DNA from: Acinetobacter sp. ANC 5054
GTDB lineage: Bacteria; Pseudomonadota; Gammaproteobacteria; Pseudomonadales; Moraxellaceae
Length of the DNA: 64,000 nt
Direction of reading: 5' to 3'
Assembly: GCF_002135295.1 (NCBI RefSeq)
Contig: NZ_NEGG01000002.1
Location: 155,166 to 219,165 of the forward strand
Part shown: positions 26,747 to 36,358 of the stretch, in pieces
How the letters are laid out: every line of letters starts with the position of its first letter
How positions within the stretch are numbered: the stretch's first letter is position 1
Made by a program: the position numbers and the translations under genes
Notes under the pieces: model-generated
What the model saw: the letters and a program-made list of their open reading frames with translations, nothing else
What the model was told of the DNA's origin: nothing
Database searches by the model: none

Positions 26747-26774
26747 AATATAGCACTGCTGTTTTTAGACGCAA
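26747..26774 (-). promoter_or_regulatory. Promoter of the predicted small RNA
   Basis: Minus-strand TTGCGT (26769-26774), 16-bp spacer and TATATT (26747-26752), with TG one base before the -10 box (extended -10). Confidence 0.6.
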
Positions 26775-26973
26775 GTCGCTTTAACACTTCCAAACATTTG
26801 AACAAAATAAATACAATTGCTTTCATCTTCAAATAAGCAGAAAATGTGTTCGGTTCAAATTAACGTTGATTGGAATCACAACGGTCAAACTTAAGTCCAT
26901 GTTTGCAAAAGCCATTGCTAAATCTAGCTTCACGTTAAGTTGAATAAAAACGGTTATCGGCCCTATCTGTCTC

Positions 26974-28248
26974 TTAGCCAGGAAAAATACCGCGTTCTTT
27001 CCGCGCTTTTAAAATACGTTCACAAGCTAAAATATAGGCCGCGGTACGCAAGGTACAGGCATTATTATTAGCACACGTCCAAACATCTTCTACCGCTTGA
27101 ATCATCAATTTATCTAAACGGTCATTAATTTCGGCTTCACTCCAGAAATAGCTTGCCATATCCTGAACCCATTCAAAATAACTGACTGTCACACCGCCAG
27201 CATTACAAATTACATCTGGAACAATCATAATTTGACGTTCGCGCAAGATGTCATCTGCTTCAGGATACGTCGGACCATTAGCCCCTTCTAAAATCATTTT
27301 GGCTTTTAAACGTTGTGCGCGTTCGGCATTAATCTGACCTTCCAGTGCAGCAGGAATAATAATGTCTGTCTCTACATCCCAAAATGCTTCGTTATCAATT
27401 GAAGTTGCACCTGCAAAACCTGCAACGCCCTGATTTTTTTCTACATGTGTATGCAAGCTGTTTAAATCAATACCCATGGCATTATAAATCGTGCCTGTAT
27501 GATCTTGAATACAGATAATTTTTGCATCAGATAAGGCAAATAAATTGGCAGCTTCACTCCCCACATTACCATAACCCTGAACACTGACTTTGGCACCTGC
27601 AATGTCCAAATCAATCTTTTGCGCTACTTGGCAGCCTGTAATATACACACCGCGACCCGTGGCTTTGACACGACCTAAAGATCCGCCTAAATGCACGGGC
27701 TTACCGGTTACCACACCTGTCACTGTATAGCCCTGACCTGATGAATAGGTATCCATCATCCAGCCCATCACATTGGCATTTGTACCTACATCTGGTGCTG
27801 GAATATCTTTTTGAGGCCCAATAATATGCGCAATTTCACTGGTATAACGTCGAGTTAAACGCTCTAGCTCACGTGGTGAAAGTTTACGTGGATCAACACG
27901 TACACCGCCCTTTGCACCGCCAAAAGGTAAATTTAGCACCGCAGTTTTAATGGTCATCCACGCCGAGAGCGCCATCACTTCATTTAATTCGACTTCTGGA
28001 TGAAAACGGATACCGCCTTTGCCCGGCCCGCGCGATAAATTGTGCTGAACACGGTAGCCCTCAAAATGCTGAATTGTTCCGTCATCCATAATGATTGGCA
28101 CATCGACAATTAAAGCGCGTTTTGGGCGTTTTAAAGTATCGACATAATCTGCCAGATCTTCACTTAAATAAGGCGCCACGCGGTCTATCTGCGCCAGAAA
28201 AGTTTGCCATGCACCGTTGCCGCCATTTGCGTAAGAGAGATTAGACAT
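26974..28248 (-). CDS. gdhA: Glutamate dehydrogenase
   Basis: Interconverts glutamate and 2-oxoglutarate plus ammonia. The 424-residue length, the substrate motif [14 protein letters not shown] (catalytic Lys near residue 105-111), the Rossmann loop QGYGNVG near residue 225 and the C-terminal SYFEWVQ fit the hexameric family of about 420 residues usually using NAD. AGGAACAAT precedes the ATG. The stop codon of a hutG remnant lies 21 bp upstream on the same strand, so the gene probably once belonged to a histidine-degradation operon and may now need another promoter. Confidence 0.93.
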   Translation of the reverse strand: MSNLSYANGGNGAWQTFLAQIDRVAPYLSEDLADYVDTLKRPKRALIVDVPIIMDDGTIQHFEGYRVQHNLSRGPGKGGIRFHPEVELNEVMALSAWMTIKTAVLNLPFGGAKGGVRVDPRKLSPRELERLTRRYTSEIAHIIGPQKDIPAPDVGTNANVMGWMMDTYSSGQGYTVTGVVTGKPVHLGGSLGRVKATGRGVYITGCQVAQKIDLDIAGAKVSVQGYGNVGSEAANLFALSDAKIICIQDHTGTIYNAMGIDLNSLHTHVEKNQGVAGFAGATSIDNEAFWDVETDIIIPAALEGQINAERAQRLKAKMILEGANGPTYPEADDILRERQIMIVPDVICNAGGVTVSYFEWVQDMASYFWSEAEINDRLDKLMIQAVEDVWTCANNNACTLRTAAYILACERILKARKERGIFPG

Positions 28249-28269
28249 TATTGTTCCTGTATTTTTAAA

Positions 28270-28632
28270 TTATTGTAGGTTAAATATATAACTGTGGGCG
28301 ATGAAAGCTGCAAGTCTTGCAGTTCTTGCATCCTGATCATAAGTTGGATTGCACTTAGCAATATCCAGCAACTTGATTTTTCCACTGTTCTGAATGTGCT
28401 GCATAAGCTGTTCAAACATCTTTAAATCAATACCTCTGACCGCAGGCGCACTAACCCCGGGCGCAATCGATGCGGCAAAAACATCTAAATCAACTGTGAT
28501 ATATAACCAATCTACCGATTGTATAAATTGATCTATTTTAGATAAAACTTGTTCCAGCTGAGCTGCTTCAAGCTCATGATCAAAAATACAACGAAGATAG
28601 ACATGTGAAAAGCCTGAAAAATAAGAATGATT
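28270..28632 (-). pseudogene. hutG: Remnant of formimidoylglutamase (C-terminal part)
   Basis: An open stretch of 120 codons encodes the C-terminal third of an arginase-family enzyme: YITVDLDVFAASIAPGVSA, PAVRGID and a final DIAKCNPTYDQDARTARLAA. The DLDVF metal motif and APGVSAP are hallmarks of HutG, which turns formimidoylglutamate into glutamate and formamide. The usual acidic residue after DIA is Lys. The first two thirds, including the other metal motifs, are gone, and an in-frame stop lies just upstream at 28633-28635. There is no start codon near the 5' end, so this is a decayed fragment. Confidence 0.8.
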
Positions 28633-28973
28633 TTAGGATTGGTCTTACATACTCTTTATATATGTAAGCTTAGCTTTAATAGCATTTATTACTATTTTAA
28701 ATTTTTTTGAACTTATTAAGGGCAATCAGTTTGTGCGAGGAGTTTGGTATTTCGTTTTATTTAGCCTTTTGGCGTACTTTTATTTTTAAGAAAAACCTAA
28801 TTCAAATGAAAAGTCACATCACACATAAAATACTAATTAAGGATTCCTTCAAAATTAACCATATCAAAGAAAACTAAAATATTAGAGGCTGCGATTTTTG
28901 ATGAGTTGAATAGCGACTTTTGAATACTAAATGTAGAAATATCTAAAAATTAGAAAAATGTGATGTAAAAATA
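28633..28973. other. AT-rich spacer, possible membrane-protein remnant
   Basis: 341 bp between the hutG remnant and tRNA-Arg. On the plus strand bases 28637-28789 are open for 50 codons and encode two hydrophobic stretches (ILFIYVSLALIAFITIL and VWYFVLFSLLAYFYF) but lack a usable start. This may be the 3' end of a membrane-protein gene broken at the same point as hutG. The rest shows nothing defined. Confidence 0.4.
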
Positions 28974-29049
28974 TGGTGCGCTCAGCGGGACTCGAACCCA
29001 CGCCACAGGCTTCGGAGACCTGTACTCTATCCAGTTGAGCTATGAGCGC
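28974..29049 (-). tRNA. tRNA-Arg(CCG)
   Basis: A 76-nt tRNA on the minus strand: acceptor stem GCGCTCA/TGAGCGC, D stem GCTC/GAGT, anticodon loop CTCCGAA with anticodon CCG, T stem GTGGG/CCCGC with loop TTCGAGT, discriminator A and encoded CCA. It reads the rare codon CGG. Confidence 0.95.
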
Positions 29050-29237
29050 TTATTTTGGATTGCGCACATCATAACAAAAAAAACTCCAAGGTAAAGCAAC
29101 TATATATAAGTCAGCCATTTTTCTGCCTAAGCTTTGTACAACATCCTATTTTTGCAATGCAGAATTCCGTACGATTTACTTGGTTTATTTTGTCCGATAT
29201 CGCACAATACTCACACTATTTATAGAGTGAAAGATTT

Positions 29238-30173
29238 ATGACTGATGCACTGACGTTAACGCAGTTGTCAAAAACCTATAAAAATGGGTTTCAGGCACTT
29301 AAAGGTATTGATTTAACCGTACCTGAAGGTGAATTTTATGCACTTTTGGGTCCAAATGGTGCAGGTAAATCGACTACGATTAGTATTATCAGTTCACTCA
29401 CTCGTAAAACCTCAGGGACTGTAGAAATTTTTGGCCATAATTTGGATACCCATCCGTCTCATGCCAAACAATGCTTAGGTGTAGTGCCACAAGAGTTTAA
29501 CTTTGGTCAATTTGAAAAGACTTTTGACATTTTAGTCACTCAAGCAGGTTATTACGGTATTCCTAAAAAAGTTGCAGAACAGCGTGCTGAAGAATATTTA
29601 GAAAAATTGGGACTCTGGGAAAAGCGAAATACCCAAGGTCGTATGCTTTCTGGCGGTATGAAACGCCGTTTAATGATTGCCCGTGCGATGATGCATGAAC
29701 CGAAACTTCTAATTTTGGATGAACCCACTGCGGGCGTTGACATCGAACTACGTCGTTCAATGTGGGATTTCCTGACTGAAATGAATGATAAAGGCACATC
29801 AATCATTTTAACCACACACTATTTAGAAGAAGCAGAAATGCTTTGTCGTCGTATCGCGATTATTGACCGTGGTGTCATTAAAGAAGATACAACGATGAAA
29901 GGCTTCCTAAGTCAGCTTAATGAAGAAACCTTTATTTTTGATTTGGCAGAACCCATCGAACCTTTAAATATTGAAATTATTGGTGTGCGTTTTAATTTAG
30001 TCGATCCTGTAACACTTGAAGTGACTATGGATAAAGCCCATACCATGAATGACCTATTTCAACTCATGGAATCTCAAGGGATTCAAGTACGCAGTATGCG
30101 TAATAAATCCAACCGTCTTGAAGAACTATTTGTACGTATGGTTGAAAAAAATCTTGAAGGTGCAGCACAATGA
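29238..30173 (+). CDS. ABC-2 type exporter ATP-binding protein (YadG-like)
   Basis: A 311-residue ATPase: Walker A GPNGAGKST near residue 38, signature LSGGMKRR near 139, Walker B LLILDEPTAGVD near 158 and the switch TTHYLEEAE. The C-terminal 90 residues are the extension typical of DrrA/YadG-type subunits. It should energise the permease encoded next, with which it overlaps by four bases (ATGA). The transported substrate is unknown. Confidence 0.92.
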   Translation: MTDALTLTQLSKTYKNGFQALKGIDLTVPEGEFYALLGPNGAGKSTTISIISSLTRKTSGTVEIFGHNLDTHPSHAKQCLGVVPQEFNFGQFEKTFDILVTQAGYYGIPKKVAEQRAEEYLEKLGLWEKRNTQGRMLSGGMKRRLMIARAMMHEPKLLILDEPTAGVDIELRRSMWDFLTEMNDKGTSIILTTHYLEEAEMLCRRIAIIDRGVIKEDTTMKGFLSQLNEETFIFDLAEPIEPLNIEIIGVRFNLVDPVTLEVTMDKAHTMNDLFQLMESQGIQVRSMRNKSNRLEELFVRMVEKNLEGAAQ

Positions 30174-30943
30174 ATTTTAATCAACTTTGTATTGCCCTCT
30201 ATACATTGGTTCACAAAGAAATTCGCCGCTTTATGCGAATCTGGCCCCAAACATTATTACCACCAGCAATCACCATGAGTTTGTACTTTGTGATCTTTGG
30301 TAATTTAGTGGGTTCACGCATTGGACAAATGGGTGGTTTCACCTATATGCAATTCATTGTGCCCGGCTTGATTATGATGGCGGTAATTACTAATAGTTAT
30401 GCCAACGTATCTTCAAGCTTCTTTAGTGCTAAATTTCAAAAAAGCATTGAAGAACTGATTATGAGTCCTGTGCCATTACACATGGTGCTTTGGGGTTATG
30501 TGATCGGTGGTGTCTGCCGTGGTGTTCTGGTCGGCATGATTGTGACTGCTATGAGCCTGTTTTTTACGGAATTGCACATCACCAATATTTTCGTAACTAT
30601 ATATACAGTGATTATTACTTCTTTATTGTTTTCGCTTGGCGGCTTTATTAATGCTGTCTATGCAAAATCATTTGACGATATTTCGATTATTCCGACATTC
30701 GTCCTGACTCCGCTCACTTATTTAGGCGGCGTTTTCTATGCCATCTCATCATTGAGTCCTTTTTGGCAAAATCTCTCTTTAATTAACCCTGTCGTGTATA
30801 TGGTCAATGCATTCCGCTACGGTATTTTAGGCCATAGCGATGTCAATGTAGGCATTTCACTGACAGTTATTACTGCATGCTGCGTTTTACTTTATGGCGT
30901 AGCGTATCATTTACTTTCTCGTGGTTCAGGAATGCGTGAATAA
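30170..30943 (+). CDS. ABC-2 type exporter permease (YadH-like)
   Basis: A 257-residue inner-membrane permease with six predicted helices and the ABC-2 segment LTYLGGVFYAISSLSPFWQNLSLINPV near residue 185. It pairs with the ATPase upstream. Its stop codon overlaps the queF start (TAATG), so the three genes form one translationally coupled unit. Confidence 0.92.
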   Translation: MNFNQLCIALYTLVHKEIRRFMRIWPQTLLPPAITMSLYFVIFGNLVGSRIGQMGGFTYMQFIVPGLIMMAVITNSYANVSSSFFSAKFQKSIEELIMSPVPLHMVLWGYVIGGVCRGVLVGMIVTAMSLFFTELHITNIFVTIYTVIITSLLFSLGGFINAVYAKSFDDISIIPTFVLTPLTYLGGVFYAISSLSPFWQNLSLINPVVYMVNAFRYGILGHSDVNVGISLTVITACCVLLYGVAYHLLSRGSGMRE

Positions 30944-31767
30944 TGAGTGTAGAACATTCTCTCTTAGGTAAAGACACCAACTATCCAACAGCATATCAAC
31001 CCGATATTCTGTTTCCGATTGCACGTGCTACAGCACGTGAAAAATATGCCCACGTTGAAGGGATTCGCCAAGGCAAAGACTGGTGGCATGTATTTGAAAT
31101 TTCATGGCTAAATGTGTCTGGTGTGCCTCAAGTGGCAATTGGACGTTTAACTTTGCCTGCTAGCTCTGACAATCTCATCGAATCAAAATCCTTAAAGCTC
31201 TACTTTAATAGTATGAACTTTACCAAGTTCGAGTCACGTGATGCCTTTAAGGCAACTGTTGAAAAAGATTTATCTGCTGCGGCCAATGCACCAGTGACCA
31301 TTGATCTTTTTCATGTCGATGGTGTGGAAATTTCTCAACCTGAAGGCATTTGCATTGACGATCTAGAGCCCACTGCATTAGAAAATCATCCAAATGCAGA
31401 TTTATTGGCGCTTGATCAAACTGCAATAAATGGAAATGAAGAAGTTGAAGTTCAATTTTATTCACATTTATTAAGAAGTAACTGCCCAGTCACGGGTCAA
31501 CCTGATTGGGGAACCGTATTTATAAGGTATAAAGGTATTCAGCCTTGTTATCGTAGTATTCTGGCTTATATTATTTCTTACCGTCAGCACAATGGTTTCC
31601 ACGAACAATGTGTGGAACAGATGTTTGCCGATATTTGGCAGAACCTCAAACCAAGTAAGCTGATGGTTTATGCAACCTATACACGTCGTGGTGGATTGGA
31701 CATCAACCCTTGTCGTGTATCGGATTTAACATGGATGCCTCGCCCAATTCGTTTGGCGCGACAATAA
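30943..31767 (+). CDS. queF: NADPH-dependent 7-cyano-7-deazaguanine reductase
   Basis: Reduces preQ0 to preQ1 in queuosine synthesis. At 274 residues this is the long, two-domain QueF form. The motif LKLYFNSMNFTKF near residue 86 and the catalytic cysteine in LRSNCPVTGQPDWG near 181 are present, as are SHLL and TRRGGLDINPCR near the C-terminus. It is the third gene of the ABC exporter unit; I know of no functional link, and I see no riboswitch within the unit. Confidence 0.95.
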   Translation: MSVEHSLLGKDTNYPTAYQPDILFPIARATAREKYAHVEGIRQGKDWWHVFEISWLNVSGVPQVAIGRLTLPASSDNLIESKSLKLYFNSMNFTKFESRDAFKATVEKDLSAAANAPVTIDLFHVDGVEISQPEGICIDDLEPTALENHPNADLLALDQTAINGNEEVEVQFYSHLLRSNCPVTGQPDWGTVFIRYKGIQPCYRSILAYIISYRQHNGFHEQCVEQMFADIWQNLKPSKLMVYATYTRRGGLDINPCRVSDLTWMPRPIRLARQ

Positions 31768-31784
31768 AAAATTTGAGGTTAGTG

Positions 31785-32435
31785 ATGCCATTTTTTGGAT
31801 TTATTCCGACTGAGGAACTTCTCAGCAGTATTCAAACCGGTCATGAGAAAAAAAATTCAAGTGAACCACTTTATCCTTTACGTGATAAAACTGCATTACT
31901 GATTAATGAAGAAATCATTGGTGCAACTATTTTAGCTCCTGTACATCTTTTCCCAGCAAGCGACAAGCGTGATACCGCTGAAAAACTTGCAGGTTATGTC
32001 AAATCAACCGTTGCCGTTTTACTCAAGCAATTATTAGGTAAATCGTCAAATGATGTGGTGAAACAATCCATCGAGTTTTCTGAAAAAAGTTTATTTCAAG
32101 ATGCTGCAGGCAAGCATCGTGTTGGTTTAACCCTTGATTCAGGCTTAATCACTAACCTTAAAAATAGTTATGCTGAAATTAAAGCAGGCACTGACGTTAA
32201 TAAAGCGGCTTTTGCTGAACTATATAAACAGTTCGCTGAAGCTGCCGTGCGTCATTTTATGAATGACTTTAATAAAACGTTGGACTTGGGCATGATTAAG
32301 CGCAAAGCAGCCGATATCGGTTCTTCTGCTGTGATTAAAGCGATTCATATTGCGATTGATAAAATTTTCCCAAATCTGACCAAAGAAGAAATGGGTGCTT
32401 TAGCAGAAGCACATGATTCGATGTTTAATCACTAA
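31785..32435 (+). CDS. Unknown protein downstream of queF
   Basis: A 216-residue protein without signal peptide or clear membrane helix. I start it at the ATG at 31785, which has GAGG eight bases upstream; an upstream start at 31710 would overlap queF. The sequence is helical and rich in Lys and Ala, with an N-terminal PFFGFIPTEE and a long middle helix. I recognise no family. Its 17-bp distance from queF makes it the likely last gene of that operon. Confidence 0.75.
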   Translation: MPFFGFIPTEELLSSIQTGHEKKNSSEPLYPLRDKTALLINEEIIGATILAPVHLFPASDKRDTAEKLAGYVKSTVAVLLKQLLGKSSNDVVKQSIEFSEKSLFQDAAGKHRVGLTLDSGLITNLKNSYAEIKAGTDVNKAAFAELYKQFAEAAVRHFMNDFNKTLDLGMIKRKAADIGSSAVIKAIHIAIDKIFPNLTKEEMGALAEAHDSMFNH

Positions 32436-32450
32436 TTGAATCTTTGTTCA

Positions 32451-32482
32451 AAAAAAACCTAGCTGCCGCTAGGTTTTTTTAT
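32451..32482 (+). terminator. Terminator of the ABC-queF operon
   Basis: AAAAAACCTAGC and GCTAGGTTTTTT pair around TGCC, followed by more Ts. Confidence 0.9.
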
Positions 32483-32565
32483 TGCAAAATATTGATCTGC
32501 CTTATTTTAGTGCAAGACTGTGCTAGCATGCGCCTATAAAAAAAGCCCATAGCTTCATTATACTT

Positions 32566-33708
32566 ATGACTTTAGATTCTCAATATAAGTTTTTGCGTCA
32601 GTCACCACGAGATGGCCTGAGTACGGCGATGCAGCCTTCAATTTGGGAACGACTACATATTGACCCTTGGCTCACAAGTTTCATATTCCTCAATGCCCTA
32701 TTAGGACTTGTGACTTTATATAGTGCATCTGGTCAAGACATCGGTATGGTGACACGCCAAGGCATCAGTTTCCTGATTGGATTTCTGGTGATGTTTAGTC
32801 TGGCTCAAATACCACCCAAGGTTTACCAAAGCTTTAGTCCATTTTTTTATATCTTTGGCTTACTTTGCTTATTTGCAGTGATGTTCGTCGGTGAAGTGCG
32901 CATGGGTGCGCAGCGCTGGCTGAGTATTCCGGGTGTCGCAAGCGTACAACCCAGTGAATTTATGAAAATTGGCATGCCAATGATGATGGCATGGTATCTA
33001 TCAAAGTTTTCACTTCCTCCTAAATTCAAGCACATTGTAATCAGCTTAATCCTGATTGGTTTACCCTTTTTACTTATCGCTGAACAACCTGATCTTGGAA
33101 CATCGGCTCTGGTGCTTGCCAGCGGCATTTTTGTCCTATTTTTAAGTGGCTTACCGTGGTGGTTAATTGTAAGTGCGATGACAACGGTTGCCGTACTCAT
33201 TCCACTGACTTGGCAATTTTTACTTCAGGATTATCAAAAAAAGCGTGTTATGACGCTCTTTGACCCAGAAGCGGATGCATTAGGTGCAGGTTGGAATATT
33301 ATTCAATCAAAAACGGCGATTGGCTCAGGTGGAATCTCAGGTAAAGGCTACTTACAAGGCAGCCAATCTCACCTACATTTTTTACCTGAAGGTCATACAG
33401 ATTTCATCATTGCTGCCTATTCTGAAGAATTTGGTTTCTTTGGTATCTGCATTTTAGTTTTACTCTATTTCGCCATCATTTTTCGTACACTTATGATCGG
33501 ACTGAATAGCTTCCACAATTATGGTCGCTTACTTGCAGGCGGACTAGGTTTGTCTTTTTTTGTATATGTATTTGTGAATGCAGGTATGGTCAGTGGTATC
33601 TTACCCGTTACAGGTATTCCTCTACCTTTTATGAGCTATGGCGGCACAGCCATCATCACCTTAATGGCTGCTTTTGGCCTTGTAATGGCCATTCATACTC
33701 ATCGTTAA
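32566..33708 (+). CDS. rodA: Rod-shape peptidoglycan polymerase RodA
   Basis: Inner-membrane SEDS glycosyltransferase that polymerises lipid II for side-wall growth together with PBP2. The 380 residues form about ten helices. SEDS signatures are visible: LVTLYSASG near residue 52, the Asp-containing EQPDLGTSALVL near 188, HTDFIIAAYSEEFGF near 276 and the end GIPLPFMSYGGTA near 345. It begins a cell-wall group with mltB 22 bp downstream and then rlpA. Confidence 0.95.
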   Translation: MTLDSQYKFLRQSPRDGLSTAMQPSIWERLHIDPWLTSFIFLNALLGLVTLYSASGQDIGMVTRQGISFLIGFLVMFSLAQIPPKVYQSFSPFFYIFGLLCLFAVMFVGEVRMGAQRWLSIPGVASVQPSEFMKIGMPMMMAWYLSKFSLPPKFKHIVISLILIGLPFLLIAEQPDLGTSALVLASGIFVLFLSGLPWWLIVSAMTTVAVLIPLTWQFLLQDYQKKRVMTLFDPEADALGAGWNIIQSKTAIGSGGISGKGYLQGSQSHLHFLPEGHTDFIIAAYSEEFGFFGICILVLLYFAIIFRTLMIGLNSFHNYGRLLAGGLGLSFFVYVFVNAGMVSGILPVTGIPLPFMSYGGTAIITLMAAFGLVMAIHTHR

Positions 33709-33730
33709 TAAACTTGGAAATTTTTAATTT

Positions 33731-34732
33731 ATGTTAAATCGAAATTTATATAAAAAATTGACTCACCTTGCCGTAATTAGCGGTGCTCTTTCTCTGACCA
33801 GTTTTTGTCAGGCCAACGATTTCCAGTCTCATCCTGCATATGCAGCCTTTAAACAAAATACCATGCAAACCTATGGGCTGAGTGAAAATCAAGTTGACTG
33901 GGCAATGCAAGGCAGTAAAAATCTGCCCAATATCATCTCGATTATGAATCGTCCAGGTGAATCAAAACCCTGGTATCAATATAAAACCAATTTTCTCGCT
34001 GAAAGTACGATTCAACGTGGTATTCGTTTTAAAAACCAGTATGCAGACACATTAAACCGTGCAGAACAGCAATTTGGTGTCCCCCAGTCAGTGATTTTAG
34101 GCATTTTGGGTGTAGAAACAGGTTATGGCAGCAATAAAGGTAATTTTATTACCCGTGATGCGCTTGCAACACTCGGTTTTGGCTATGAACGTCGTGCGCA
34201 ATATTTCCAAGATGAACTCGCCGCATTGATCGCATGGTCATATAAAGATGGTGTACCGACCAATTCTGTAGTCGGATCGTATGCAGGTGCCGTTGGCTAC
34301 CCACAGTTTATGCCAAGTAATATTCCAAAGTTTGGAGTTGACTACGATGGAAATGGTCATGTTGACCTTCGAAACTCAGCTGTCGATGCGATTGGATCGA
34401 TTGCAAATTACCTAGCAAATTATGGTTGGCAACGTAACCAACCGATTGCCTTTGCTGCTCGTTATTCTGGAAACAATCCTGATGCCATCATTGCCAAGGA
34501 TTTAAATCAGCCTACTCCTTATGGCGTTTTAAAGGCTCAGGGCGTAACCCCTATGAATCCATTGGTAAAAATTGATGATTTAGATCTGGTTAATGTGATC
34601 CAACTTCAGGACAGTTATGGCCCAATTTATTACATCACTTACCCAAATTTCCAAGTCATTACGACCTACAACAAAAGCCGTATGTATGCGACTGCATTGT
34701 GGCTTTTAGGTACTGAAGTTACAGGTCGTTAA
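33731..34732 (+). CDS. mltB: Lytic transglycosylase B
   Basis: Cleaves the glycan strand between N-acetylmuramic acid and N-acetylglucosamine, leaving a 1,6-anhydro end. A 333-residue family GH103 protein with signal peptide (cleavage near FCQA-NDF). The catalytic Glu is in ILGVETGYGSNKGNF near residue 123, and GYPQFMPSN is near 195. The cysteine before cleavage follows Phe, not a proper lipobox, so it is probably a soluble periplasmic form rather than a lipoprotein. It is co-transcribed with rodA. Confidence 0.92.
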   Translation: MLNRNLYKKLTHLAVISGALSLTSFCQANDFQSHPAYAAFKQNTMQTYGLSENQVDWAMQGSKNLPNIISIMNRPGESKPWYQYKTNFLAESTIQRGIRFKNQYADTLNRAEQQFGVPQSVILGILGVETGYGSNKGNFITRDALATLGFGYERRAQYFQDELAALIAWSYKDGVPTNSVVGSYAGAVGYPQFMPSNIPKFGVDYDGNGHVDLRNSAVDAIGSIANYLANYGWQRNQPIAFAARYSGNNPDAIIAKDLNQPTPYGVLKAQGVTPMNPLVKIDDLDLVNVIQLQDSYGPIYYITYPNFQVITTYNKSRMYATALWLLGTEVTGR

Positions 34733-34822
34733 GACTTGTAACTTACTACAAAAATCAAAAGTCAATAAATTTCTCAAGCAAAATGGGTGTTTTTTAAACT
34801 TTCTAAACATCTTGTTACATTA

Positions 34823-34851
34823 TTGACTATTTTTTAACCATTAAGTGTTAT
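34823..34851 (+). promoter_or_regulatory. Possible rlpA promoter
   Basis: TTGACT at 34823-34828, 17-bp spacer, TGTTAT at 34846-34851. It would give a leader of about 160 nt before rlpA. Confidence 0.4.
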
Positions 34852-35019
34852 TTTTTTAGACAATTTCAAAGTATTTTAATTAAACACTAGACAGCCTCCC
34901 GATCGCATGAATATTATCCATCTCGTTAAAAGTAGTTGCAAATGTGAAATATCAGACGTGTTTACGTGGTTTTCAGCCACTTAGTTGAGCCATGAAAATA
35001 TGCCATTGGGAGATAAACA

Positions 35020-35634
35020 ATGCAGTCATCAATTATTAAATATGCCTTAGCGGTTGCCACGGCAGTTGCGCTAAGTCAGTCTCAAGCTGAGATGGTTCAA
35101 TCATCGTCATTCAATCATGACAATGATAATTCTCGTCTTGCGGCACGTGTATTGAATAAAGAAGCGCAAAGCTTCAATTCAAACTTTACAAATTTAAGTA
35201 GCCTTTCAATCACTGAGCGTTCTGGCGATAAAATTCGTCGTGAAACAATCGCTGCTAAAATCGAAATCCCTGAAGACGAGCCTTCAGTGATTGAAAAGTT
35301 AAATACAGTCGCATCAAATACGGTGCGTAAATTTAGCCAAACAGGTACAGCGTCTTGGTACGGTCGTCAATTTCACGGTCGTAAAACAGCAAGCGGTGAA
35401 ACATTCGATATGAATGCATTAACTGCAGCTCACCGTAGCCTGCCACTAAACTGCTTTATTCGTGTAACGAATCGCAATAATGGTAAAAGTGTTGTGGTAA
35501 AAGTAAATGATCGTGGTCCATTCCATGGTAACCGTGTTCTTGACTTGTCTTATGGTGCTGCAAAACAACTGGGTATTACCAGTGCAGGTACAGCCAATGT
35601 CAGCATTGAGCGTGTAGACGGTCCAAATTCTTAA
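35020..35634 (+). CDS. rlpA: RlpA-family septal lytic transglycosylase
   Basis: A 204-residue periplasmic protein with signal peptide (SQSQA-EMV) and no lipobox. Residues about 110-200 are a double-psi beta-barrel RlpA domain (TGTASWYGRQFHGRKTASGE, then VNDRGPF and LDLSYGAAKQLG). RlpA cleaves peptidoglycan strands lacking stem peptides, at least in Pseudomonas. There is no SPOR domain, so septal targeting by that route is absent. GGGAGATAAAC precedes the ATG. It follows rodA-mltB but after a 287-bp gap, probably with its own promoter. Confidence 0.9.
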   Translation: MQSSIIKYALAVATAVALSQSQAEMVQSSSFNHDNDNSRLAARVLNKEAQSFNSNFTNLSSLSITERSGDKIRRETIAAKIEIPEDEPSVIEKLNTVASNTVRKFSQTGTASWYGRQFHGRKTASGETFDMNALTAAHRSLPLNCFIRVTNRNNGKSVVVKVNDRGPFHGNRVLDLSYGAAKQLGITSAGTANVSIERVDGPNS

Positions 35635-35660
35635 TCCCCAATTGAGTGACTACATTTAAC

Positions 35661-35686
35661 AAAGCCACGCATCGCGTGGTTTTTTA
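35661..35686 (+). terminator. Terminator after rlpA
   Basis: CCACGC and GCGTGG pair around ATC, followed by a T run. Confidence 0.85.
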
Positions 35687-35810
35687 TTTGTCACTTATTT
35701 CTTCTTTCATCGTTTCACACCTTTTATAACTTGATCTCTCCCTGCCCGTTTTGGCCAACGTCTATTTCTCGTTTATATTTTAGTCATTATCGGCATGATC
35801 AAGGATTGTC

Positions 35811-36266
<456 letters not shown>

Positions 36267-36358
36267 AGCATATATAAATTTAAATTTGACGAAAAGAATG
36301 TTTTGACGCTTTTTTTGATGCTTTTCCCATATTTTTTATAAGGTTTATTTCGCCCAAT

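Larger units (their letters stand above)
26401..26973. other. Gene-free region between tetR and glutamate dehydrogenase
   Basis: 573 bp without a credible protein gene. Bases 26602-26740 hold the predicted small RNA. I see nothing defined at 26401-26590, or between the small-RNA promoter and the dehydrogenase stop codon. Confidence 0.6.

Noticed and set aside
28974..29049. tRNA-Arg as attachment site of an integrated element
   Set aside because: No integrase, no direct repeat of the tRNA 3' end and no foreign-looking genes are present on either side.
30800..30943. Possible preQ1 riboswitch before queF
   Set aside because: queF starts inside the permease stop codon, so there is no untranslated leader to hold one.
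34907..34984. 25-codon frame in the rlpA leader
   Set aside because: It has an ATG but no ribosome site, and nothing in its composition supports coding.
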